Assembly (NCBI GenBank): GCA_964644705.1
Contig: CAZXYF010000164.1
Location: 1-7,059 of the forward strand
Reading direction: 5' to 3'
Source: CAZXYF01 sp964644705
Lineage (GTDB): Bacteria > Planctomycetota > Brocadiia > SM23-32
DNA: 7,059 bases
This document shows positions 1-5,969 of this stretch, piece by piece. Both the position numbers and the translations under genes were made by a program. How positions within the stretch are numbered: position 1 is the stretch's first letter; the number at the start of each line of letters is the position of its first letter. The notes beneath the pieces are model-generated. The model was not told where the DNA came from and made no database searches. It saw only the letters and a list, made by a program, of their open reading frames with translations.

Positions 1-33
1 GATTATGTTGATGGCTCCAGCGCCCTGCCAGAA

Positions 34-133
34 GGCCCTATCGTTTGGCGTGGTATGCCTGCTGTAGTGCACAGGTACGCCCCTACCGCGACAAGCCCGG
101 CAAGTAGGGCATCACAAAACGCACGTGGTTCAC
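34..133 (+). repeat. 100-bp structured intergenic repeat, copy 1
   Basis: This stretch matches 6711-6810 in the same orientation without gaps; by hand I count about 10 mismatches in 100 positions. The last 30 bases (104-133) are identical in both copies. The element carries nested inverted repeats: an outer pair (CGTTTGG near 42-48 against CAAAACG at 115-121) and an inner pair (CCCTAC at 81-86 against GTAGGG at 104-109) enclosing a short hairpin. In this copy both the outer arm and the inner hairpin carry substitutions that break pairs present in copy 2. It ends 28 bp before the antitoxin start, so the promoter or operator of the toxin-antitoxin pair may lie inside or beside it. No target-site duplication is evident at its edges. 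It could be a REP/MITE-like element or another dispersed structured repeat. Confidence 0.85.
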
Positions 134-161
134 CGAAACCTTACACTTTTGGAGGCGCACA

Positions 162-476
162 ATGGCGCGTAATTCCACTCTACATGTTAAATTAGATGAA
201 TCCACGGACGATCATTTGTATCGGCTGGCTAAAAAACGGGGGGTGAGCAAAAGCGAATTGGTGCGGGAAGCTATTTCAGCCTGTTACCAGACGACGTTTG
301 ATGATCTTCCTCTCCGGCAGCAGCGAGCGCTCGCCGCATACGAGGGCGGTTTCATCAGTCTGGGGCGACTGGCGGAGGCTATGGGTATGCATGTTCTGGA
401 ATTACGGGATTGGCTGAAGAGACACGATGTGCCCATGAACAGCAGATTCGGTCAGCAGGATGTTACCAATGCCTGA
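162..476 (+). CDS. Antitoxin: ribbon-helix-helix N-terminus with UPF0175-like C-terminus
   Basis: This 104-residue protein is the predicted antitoxin of the PIN toxin encoded just downstream. Residues 6-11 (TLHVKL) form the expected DNA-contacting beta strand of a ribbon-helix-helix domain. They are followed by helix A (about 12-26) and helix B after the GVSKSELVREAI turn (27-38). Residues 55-92 look like the UPF0175 fold: an AAYEGGFISLGRLAEAMG segment (58-75) followed by an amphipathic helix ending in RHDVPMN. In this family the N-terminal domain usually binds and represses the operon promoter while the C-terminal part neutralises the toxin. The start is supported by GGAGG at 151-155, six bases before ATG. 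The stop overlaps the toxin start region, which implies coupled translation. Autoregulation is inferred; I could not define an operator beyond the short symmetric motif GTGGTTCAC at 125-133. Confidence 0.85.
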   Translation: MARNSTLHVKLDESTDDHLYRLAKKRGVSKSELVREAISACYQTTFDDLPLRQQRALAAYEGGFISLGRLAEAMGMHVLELRDWLKRHDVPMNSRFGQQDVTNA

Positions 477-969
477 GGCAGCCTATTTTTTTGACACCGT
501 TACGTTGAGCAATTTCGCGTTGGCGGATGCACTGGAGTTGCTTCTTTTTCGTTATCGGGATCGTCTGAAGATAACCGATGAAGTTCTCGATGAAATTGTT
601 GAAGGGGTGGCGGCGGGCTACTCAGAGTTAGGTGATGTGGTCGAGGTGACCGAGGAAGAAGGGGATTTGCCCGTGCAGCTCAGCACCAGAGAGCGACGGT
701 TGCTGTCTGAAATTGTAGGAGATCTGGGGCGTGGTGAAGCTTCTTGCGTGGCCGCTGGCTTCCACCGAGGTGGAGTTGTGGTTACAGATGATAAAGCAGC
801 GCGCGATTGTTGTTCGCGGCGGGACATTCCCTTTACCGGTACGATCGGCATTTTGAAGGCGATGTGTCTTGAGGGCCAGTTATCCGTGGATGAGGCCGAT
901 GATGTACTGGGGAAGATAATTGCCGGGGGTTTTTATTCACCCGTTCGGCGAATACGGGATATTATGTAG
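469..969 (+). CDS. PIN-domain toxin, DUF3368/VapC-like ribonuclease
   Basis: This is a predicted metal-dependent endoribonuclease toxin of the PIN superfamily, closest in layout to DUF3368 proteins found beside UPF0175 antitoxins. With the ATG at 469 it is 166 residues. The acidic active-site set is visible: Asp9 in FFDTVTLSNF, Glu42 in DEVLDEI, Glu90 in LGRGEAS and Asp107/Asp108 in VVTDDKAAR. The GTIGILKAM segment that typically follows the last strand is also present. An in-frame ATG at 460 would add three residues, but the only plausible Shine-Dalgarno (AGGA at 457-460) abuts it and sits eight bases before 469, so I prefer 469. The gene overlaps the antitoxin stop (474-476). Family members cleave RNA and are held inactive by the partner; the exact RNA target cannot be read from sequence. 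Confidence 0.87.
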   Translation: MPEAAYFFDTVTLSNFALADALELLLFRYRDRLKITDEVLDEIVEGVAAGYSELGDVVEVTEEEGDLPVQLSTRERRLLSEIVGDLGRGEASCVAAGFHRGGVVVTDDKAARDCCSRRDIPFTGTIGILKAMCLEGQLSVDEADDVLGKIIAGGFYSPVRRIRDIM

Positions 970-1003
970 TCTCACCGGTCCTGAGAGAATCATCATTTTT
1001 TGT

Positions 1004-1009
1004 TATACT
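1004..1009 (+). promoter_or_regulatory. Candidate -10 box for the oxidoreductase/ketosynthase unit
   Basis: TATACT at 1004-1009 matches five of six bases of a sigma-70 -10 element in an AT-rich patch between the toxin stop (967-969) and the oxidoreductase start (1091). No convincing -35 box is seen 16-18 bases upstream. If used, it would give a leader of about 75 nt. Confidence 0.35.
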
Positions 1010-1090
1010 TTTTTTGTCCGATGGGCCCTCTTATTTCATTCAGCTCCTGCTGAATCACTCGGGGCAAGTGCTCTGGGATCAGGGATTTTC

Positions 1091-2599
1091 ATGGAAGAAT
1101 ATGATCAGATCATCGTGGGGGCGGGTATCACGGGTCTCACTGCCAGTCTTCTGTTGGGGCTGCAGGGGAACCGCGTGCTTCTGGTCGAGGAGAATGAGTG
1201 GCTTGGGGGTTCGGTGGCTCGATTCCGGCGCTCCGGGATCCCTTTCGACGTTGGGTTCCATTTCACCGGTGGGTTTGGTGATGGAAGATTCGGCATGCTC
1301 GGCGATATGCTTCGGGTACTGGGGATCCGTGATCGGTTCCAGCCGATCTTTTATCCGGAGAACTGTTCACATGAAGTGGCCTTCACCACCAGCGATACAT
1401 CCTACAGCATACCGCAGGGAATTAGGCCGCTGCGCCAGAAACTCAAAGCTGATTTCCCCTCGGAGAAGGCCGGGATTGATGACTATTTTGATCGGTTTAT
1501 GTCGGTATGCAACCGGACGGCTTCGATGAATGTCCAGAGTATCGGTCAACAACCGCCTGTCATGGATGAGGATTATCTCACGCTTCAGGATGTTCTCGAC
1601 GAGCACCTGAATAATGAGGTTTTGCAGGCCCTGTTATCCTCCTACTGCACCTGCCATGGCACTGCGCCCGACACGGTTCCCTTTTCCTCGCATAGCCGCG
1701 TGACGGCCGGAATGCAGGAATCCACAGCCTCCGTGGTGGATGGTGGAGCGGCTTTTGTTGATGCCTTCAAGGATGCTCTGAACACCGTGGCGGTGGATGT
1801 TCGGTGCGGAAGCACCATCGAGTCTCTGGAGAAGATATCTGATGGCCGGGTGGGAGAGTTCGTCCTTTCCAGTGGCGACACTGTGAAGGCGGATGCATGT
1901 TTGTTCACGATCAACCCGAAGAAAGTTCTGGAAACGTTGCCCGATGAGCACCTCACGCCGGCTTTCCAGAACCGTATTGACGATTTTGAGCCGACGCTGG
2001 GGTTTTTCTCCCTGTTCGGCCGGATGAAACGTGGCCCAGAGGACATACCTGAGGCCTCGCCGATTCGTACCCTGTTACCCGGAACCGATTTTAACCGGAT
2101 GATGCAACCGGTCGGACCGGAAGATGGCCCGACGGTGGTCATCTTCTCGAAGGAGTGCGTTGATGGTGAGCCCGTTCAGTCAGTGGTTGTTCTGGAAGTA
2201 AGTTTTTTCGAACGTGTTCAAAAATGGGAGGATAGCCTGACGGGGCGCCGCGGAGATGAATACGCGGAGTATAAAACCCGGCGTTGTGAGCGGGTGGTGG
2301 CGAATCTGGCATCCGTCTGGCCGGAATTCGCCACCGATTTTGAGCTGTTGGACAGTGCATCCATGCTCACTTTCCGGGACTATCTGAACAATCCCTTCGG
2401 AGCAGCTTATGGGATTCAGCAGAAGGTGGGACAGTTCAATCTGGTTGGCAAACTGCCGCTGGTGAATCTCTACGCCGCGGGCCAGAGCGCACTGTTGCCC
2501 GGGGTGGTGGGGGCGATGGCATCAGCTTTCGTGGTCTGCAGGTCGCTTATTGGCAAGACTCGTCTCGAGGAGTTTATCGAAAAACAATTATGTCATTGA
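1091..2599 (+). CDS. FAD-dependent oxidoreductase, phytoene desaturase/CrtI-like
   Basis: This 502-residue flavoprotein belongs to the phytoene dehydrogenase/carotenoid isomerase-like amine-oxidase superfamily. The N-terminus has the dinucleotide-binding motif GAGITG (10-15) after a hydrophobic strand. The ribose-binding acid is Glu33, and the typical LGGS (38-41) and FDVGFHFTGG (52-61) motifs follow. Near the C-terminus, AAGQSALLPGVVGAMASA (462-479) is the second FAD-contact motif seen in CrtI-type enzymes. Length fits the family. The reading frame is open upstream to 920, but ATG 1091 is preceded by AGGG at 1081-1084 and starts directly into the Rossmann strand, so it is chosen. The stop lies 10 nt inside the downstream ketosynthase gene. 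Known relatives desaturate, isomerise or saturate polyene and lipid chains. The pairing with a ketosynthase favours an acyl or polyene substrate over a true carotenoid, especially as no phytoene synthase is nearby. The substrate is unknown. Confidence 0.85.
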   Translation: MEEYDQIIVGAGITGLTASLLLGLQGNRVLLVEENEWLGGSVARFRRSGIPFDVGFHFTGGFGDGRFGMLGDMLRVLGIRDRFQPIFYPENCSHEVAFTTSDTSYSIPQGIRPLRQKLKADFPSEKAGIDDYFDRFMSVCNRTASMNVQSIGQQPPVMDEDYLTLQDVLDEHLNNEVLQALLSSYCTCHGTAPDTVPFSSHSRVTAGMQESTASVVDGGAAFVDAFKDALNTVAVDVRCGSTIESLEKISDGRVGEFVLSSGDTVKADACLFTINPKKVLETLPDEHLTPAFQNRIDDFEPTLGFFSLFGRMKRGPEDIPEASPIRTLLPGTDFNRMMQPVGPEDGPTVVIFSKECVDGEPVQSVVVLEVSFFERVQKWEDSLTGRRGDEYAEYKTRRCERVVANLASVWPEFATDFELLDSASMLTFRDYLNNPFGAAYGIQQKVGQFNLVGKLPLVNLYAAGQSALLPGVVGAMASAFVVCRSLIGKTRLEEFIEKQLCH

Positions 2600-3816
2600 A
2601 ACGCGTCGTTATTACTGGAATGGGAAGTGTCAGTCCGTTGGGCTACAGCGTCCCGGAGATGATGGACGGATTGTCTGCGAACAGAAGCGCGGTCCAGCGT
2701 ATGGATGAGTGGAAACGCGAGGGTCTGCAGAGCCGGCTGGGGGCACCTCTGACCATGAAAAATGAGCGGGATATCCCCCGTCGGGCGCGGAGGACCATGA
2801 GCCCGATGAGTATTTACGGTGCCCAGGCCAGTGATCAGGCCCTGGCAGATGCGGGAATTCACCGGGACGAGGTGGAGGGAATGCGTCGGATGGGTTGCGT
2901 GATGGGACACACGACCGGCAGCCCGATCACGATCGACGAATCGTATGAGATGCTGGCCGAGCACGGGAATTTCGCCATGCTGGGGGCATCGGAGTTTTTC
3001 CGCACCCTGTCCCATACGGTGACGCTCAATGTGGCCAACTATCTCGGCATACGGGGCTGTGTTCTGGCCACATCGTCGGCGTGTGCATCGGGTTTGCAGG
3101 CGGTGGGGACCGGGGCCGATTTGATACGTCTGGGGCGGCAGGACATGATGCTCTGCGGCGGGGCGGAGGAACTGCACGAAACCGTTGTCGGCTCCTTTGA
3201 TCTGCTGTATGCCACATCGGTGGACTACAACGACGATCCCACCAGCACTCCGCGACCTTTCGATCGTGATCGGGACGGACTGGTCTGCGGAGAGGGGGCA
3301 GGTGTTGTGCTTCTGGAAAGTTACGAACATGCCGTTGAGCGTGATGCGCATGTTTACGGCGAGGTGCTGGGATACCATACGTGTGGCAGCGGGACGCACG
3401 TCAGCCAGTCCGATCAGGAGTCCATGACAGAGTGTATGCTGGAGGCGCTGGAACAGGCGCAGATGGAACCCGAGGACATAGACTATGTCAATGCCCATGC
3501 CACGGGAACCCGGCAGGGAGACGCGGCGGAGGCTGAAGCTGTCGGGAATGTTTTTGGGGATCAGGTTCCCGTGAGCAGTTTGAAAGGGCATCAGGGGCAC
3601 ACGCTGGGCGCGTCGGGCTCAATCGAACTCATCGCATCGCTGGAGATGATGCGACGGGGGGAGCTGTTGCCAACACGGAACCTGGAGAACGTCGCCCCGG
3701 ATTGCCAGGGACCGGATTACGTGCGGGAAAAACGCGAGGGTGAGGTGGGCTGCATCATGAAAAACAGCTTCGCCTTCGGCGGGATCAATGCAGCGTTGGT
3801 GTGCGTTGCGATCTGA
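2590..3816 (+). CDS. Beta-ketoacyl-ACP synthase, FabF/KAS II type
   Basis: This is a condensing enzyme of the thiolase fold: it takes an acyl chain onto a cysteine and joins it to malonyl-ACP with loss of CO2. At 408 residues it is the size of FabF. The active-site set is complete: Cys165 in SSACASG, His303 in NAHATGT, and Lys332 and His337 in LKGHQGHTLGASG. The C-terminal NSFAFGG glycine-rich loop is also present. These positions nearly match E. coli FabF (Cys163, His303, Lys335, His340), so the enzyme should be catalytically competent rather than a chain-length-factor paralogue. ATG 2590 lies inside the end of the oxidoreductase gene (10-nt overlap). The only purine-rich site, GAGGAG at 2567-2572, is 17 bases away, so translation probably depends on ribosomes finishing the upstream gene. 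A housekeeping fabF usually sits beside acpP or fabG; this setting suggests a dedicated pathway enzyme instead. Confidence 0.9.
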   Translation: MSLKRVVITGMGSVSPLGYSVPEMMDGLSANRSAVQRMDEWKREGLQSRLGAPLTMKNERDIPRRARRTMSPMSIYGAQASDQALADAGIHRDEVEGMRRMGCVMGHTTGSPITIDESYEMLAEHGNFAMLGASEFFRTLSHTVTLNVANYLGIRGCVLATSSACASGLQAVGTGADLIRLGRQDMMLCGGAEELHETVVGSFDLLYATSVDYNDDPTSTPRPFDRDRDGLVCGEGAGVVLLESYEHAVERDAHVYGEVLGYHTCGSGTHVSQSDQESMTECMLEALEQAQMEPEDIDYVNAHATGTRQGDAAEAEAVGNVFGDQVPVSSLKGHQGHTLGASGSIELIASLEMMRRGELLPTRNLENVAPDCQGPDYVREKREGEVGCIMKNSFAFGGINAALVCVAI

Positions 3817-3859
3817 GAGGCGATGTCTTACCTCAGCCTGTGCCACTGAAACCAGAAAA

Positions 3860-4393
3860 TTATCTCGCCTGAGAGGACCGAGCGGCCAGTTCATCAGTTA
3901 CTGCGCTGAGCACTTCCTCCTGATTGAGTCCGGTTGTATCCACTGTGATATCGGCCCAGCGCCGGTAGAGTGGCTGGCGTTCCCGATAGAGGTCCTCAAG
4001 CGATTGGCCCGGCATCATGACCACGCCGCGGTCCCCCACATCCTGCACCCGTTTCTCGATCAACTGCAAGGGAGCGTCAAGATGGGCGACGATTCCGTTC
4101 CCGGCCAGGTGTTTCATGGCGGCATCGCTATAAACGACGCTTCCACCGGTAGCGATGATCGCGTTTTCATCGGAAATATGCAGGACATATCGTTCCTCCA
4201 GTTCGCAGAACTTCTCACGCCCAGCCTCCTGGATGATTTGTTGAAGGGAACGGTTTTCCTGCGATTGGATGACCACATCGGTGTCGATGAAATCGCGGTT
4301 CAAGACCTTCGCCAGCAACACACCAACCGTGCTCTTGCCGACGCCCGGCATGCCGATAAGGATGAGGTTTGTATCCTGTTTGATGTAATTCAA
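3860..4393 (-). CDS. Shikimate-kinase-family P-loop kinase, possibly divergent in substrate
   Basis: With the TTG start at 4393 this is a 177-residue kinase of the shikimate kinase (SKI) family, which transfers phosphate from ATP to the 3-hydroxyl of shikimate. The P-loop is GMPGVGKST (14-22), the DTD motif is at 37-39, a TGGS motif lies at 82-85 and the lid region ends in YRERQPLY (136-143). Arg122 and Arg139 probably match lid and substrate arginines of known enzymes. At the position of the shikimate-binding Arg58 of the M. tuberculosis enzyme (EFRRIEE) this protein has Cys63 (KFCELEE), and the third glycine of the usual GGG motif is Ser85. The TTG start overlaps the upstream stop as TTGA and is preceded by AGGTGG at 4399-4404 with a five-base spacer. 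A GTG at 4402 is an alternative start but has no Shine-Dalgarno. It may be AroK or a kinase for another small polyol. No other aromatic-pathway gene is nearby. Confidence 0.75.
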   Translation of the reverse strand: MNYIKQDTNLILIGMPGVGKSTVGVLLAKVLNRDFIDTDVVIQSQENRSLQQIIQEAGREKFCELEERYVLHISDENAIIATGGSVVYSDAAMKHLAGNGIVAHLDAPLQLIEKRVQDVGDRGVVMMPGQSLEDLYRERQPLYRRWADITVDTTGLNQEEVLSAVTDELAARSSQAR

Positions 4394-5739
4394 TATTCCC
4401 ACCTCGATTCATTTGCGCCGGCCTCCTGTATGGCGGGGACGAGCACTTCGGTCACCACGCCTGCTCCATTCAGTCGGCCGTGTCCCCGGCAGACGGCGCT
4501 TAACGACTGGGAACCGCATCCGTGGTGCGTGATGTCTCCCCACACCTCCCGTGCCAGCTGGAAATGCGCAAGACCCTGGTCAAGGGCGCGAATCATAAGT
4601 TCTTCCTCTTTTTCAACCAGACCGCGGAGCATGATCAGCAGTGGGCTGGGGGCGGGAGCACCATTCTCGTCCAACCAGTCGGGTTTATCTCCGCGCATAC
4701 CCATCATTCGGTCCACGCATCGGTCCTCCGGTTCCGGCACAATGGTGAGTTCTTCGACCGGGCGGAACGCCTCTTGGGCCACTTCAGTCACGGCGTCGTC
4801 ATAGCGTTGCGAGTGGGCGATGGTGCGATAACGCCGAATGGTGCCGTGGACCTGCCATGCGATAGGACTCGCCAGTTCCTGAGCCGCCACATCCAGAATC
4901 TTTTGCGCTGCGTACAGAAAAGCGTCATTCCCGGTATGCGTCCAGAGGGAGAGCAGGGCGTCAGGATGGGCGGAGGCAATGAGATTTTCCGCTCGCGGCA
5001 GCAGTGATTCCAGATCGTCGGGCGCCGCTCCAGCGAAGGATCGATACGTGTCCTCATCCTCTCCTTCCAGCTTTTTCACCGGTCCGGTGGCGTCGATAGC
5101 GGCGGGTAAACCATCGTGGTTGTTGATGGCGTTTGCCCAGAGCTGGCCGTGCTGACTGGCCAGAGTGAGATACCGATCTTTTCCCGTCATCTCATAAGCC
5201 AGCAGGGACAGGCGAACCAGTCGGATGTGGTCGGGCAAATTGCAGGTCGGATCACCGACGAATTCTGTGCCCAGGTATATTGAGCGAAAAAGACCCGTCT
5301 CGTAATCAAACCATTCCGGAATGTCGTCCACCCAGTTCCCGACGTGTTCGGCCGCATCTTCCAGTTCACGCACCGTTTCATCGTCGTTGGGTTGAACTTC
5401 CCAGAGCGCACGCAGGAAAATATCAAAATGCTCGGTGCCGTGGTGGGCTTCCTGCTTCCGCCAGTAGCCGTGGTGCCATTGGTCGGTCTCATCAAAATGA
5501 GCCCGTGCCTGGTCGCGGTAGTCCTGCATGAACCGGATGGCCGCTTCGTCGCTGGTAACATCGATGTAGGGGATCCACGAGGTCATGAATGTTCCGCCAT
5601 CATGGGAATCCGATGAAAAACCATCAGGGTATTCCTGTCGCACACAGTATATCCAGTCGCCAATAGCTTCGAGAAAGCGGTCGATAGCATGTTCATAGCT
5701 GCGTGAAGACGTGACCTGTGTCGTGTGGTTTTCAGCCAT
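4390..5739 (-). CDS. Unrecognised soluble 449-residue protein, possibly helical-barrel glycosidase/lyase-like
   Basis: I do not recognise this family. The protein has no signal peptide or membrane segment, so it is predicted to be cytoplasmic, and it is rich in Asp, Glu, His and Trp. Repeated amphipathic helices separated by turns with Gly, Trp and Tyr (for example HIRLVRLSLLAYEMTGKDRY and ALLSLWTHTGNDAFLYAAQ) recall the helical toroids of six-hairpin glycosidases, epimerases and some polysaccharide lyases. The most striking parts are a His/Trp-rich block at 88-109 (WHHGYWRKQEAHHGTEHFD), an aromatic-acidic block at 143-163 (WFDYETGLFRSIYLG) and a Gly/His/Cys-rich block near the C-terminus (THHGCGSQS, then GHGRLNGAG). 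ATG 5739 is chosen over an upstream TTG at 5853 because the extension reads through promoter-like DNA. The ribosome site (GGAA) is weak. It is the first gene of a two-gene unit with the downstream kinase and diverges from the dehydrogenase at 5970. Enzymatic function is inferred only from fold-like appearance. Confidence 0.7.
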   Translation of the reverse strand: MAENHTTQVTSSRSYEHAIDRFLEAIGDWIYCVRQEYPDGFSSDSHDGGTFMTSWIPYIDVTSDEAAIRFMQDYRDQARAHFDETDQWHHGYWRKQEAHHGTEHFDIFLRALWEVQPNDDETVRELEDAAEHVGNWVDDIPEWFDYETGLFRSIYLGTEFVGDPTCNLPDHIRLVRLSLLAYEMTGKDRYLTLASQHGQLWANAINNHDGLPAAIDATGPVKKLEGEDEDTYRSFAGAAPDDLESLLPRAENLIASAHPDALLSLWTHTGNDAFLYAAQKILDVAAQELASPIAWQVHGTIRRYRTIAHSQRYDDAVTEVAQEAFRPVEELTIVPEPEDRCVDRMMGMRGDKPDWLDENGAPAPSPLLIMLRGLVEKEEELMIRALDQGLAHFQLAREVWGDITHHGCGSQSLSAVCRGHGRLNGAGVVTEVLVPAIQEAGANESRWEY

Positions 5740-5861
5740 GATACTTTGTTCCGTAGAGTAATGTGTAATGATCGGTAATTGCTCACAGCACCATGAAAGT
5801 AGTGTAAAACGTCTCGTGCCGCAAGAGAGAGGAGAGTAGATTGGATGGGGCAAATAACCCT

Positions 5862-5869
5862 ATTATAAT
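5862..5869. promoter_or_regulatory. Overlapping divergent -10 boxes
   Basis: The octamer ATTATAAT reads as TATAAT on both strands: 5864-5869 on + and 5862-5867 on -. It lies in the 230-bp region between the - strand gene starting at 5739 and the + strand gene starting at 5970. On + a TTGGAT sits 17 bases upstream (5841-5846) as a weak -35; no clear -35 is seen for the - direction. The two promoters would overlap physically, so their use may be mutually exclusive or jointly controlled. A short hairpin (CGCGG 5882-5886, CCGCG 5896-5900) lies just to the right. Confidence 0.4.
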
Positions 5870-5969
5870 GAAATGGATATTCGCGGATTTCTTTCCCGCG
5901 CAAATGATCAGATTCCGCATGTTGAGACAGATAATGCGATCCGTTTTACAGAAACCGTGAGGGAGGAAA

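Noticed and set aside
1..67. Possible 3' end of a gene entering from the left on + (frames open to a TAG at 65-67 or beyond)
   Set aside because: Only about 33 bases precede the repeat, and neither open frame gives enough protein-like sequence to support a call.
34..133. Integron attC site
   Set aside because: The length and imperfect symmetry would fit, but neither end has the RYYYAAC/GTTRRRY core pair and no integrase is visible.
970..1001. Possible intrinsic terminator after the toxin: TCTCA (970-974) / TGAGA (982-986) with a T-run at 996-1001
   Set aside because: The stem is only five pairs with a seven-base loop, and the T-run starts nine bases away, so it is too weak to call.
920..1090. 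N-terminal extension of the oxidoreductase
   Set aside because: The extra 57 residues would cover the toxin's 3' end and a promoter-like region. ATG 1091 has a Shine-Dalgarno and begins right at the Rossmann strand.
2593..3600. A long 335-residue - strand frame opposite the ketosynthase
   Set aside because: It is the antisense shadow of a gene with a complete active site. Its translation is rich in His, Arg and Gln without any recognisable domain.
3817..3859. Terminator between the convergent ketosynthase and kinase genes
   Set aside because: Only four-base inverted matches such as GAGG/CCTC are present in the 43-bp gap, with no T-run on either strand.
3788..4804. A 338-residue + strand frame across the kinase and the unknown protein
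   Set aside because: It lies antisense to two coupled genes, one of which has clear kinase motifs. Its own sequence shows no domain and has an unnatural Ser/Arg/Pro-rich C-terminal half.
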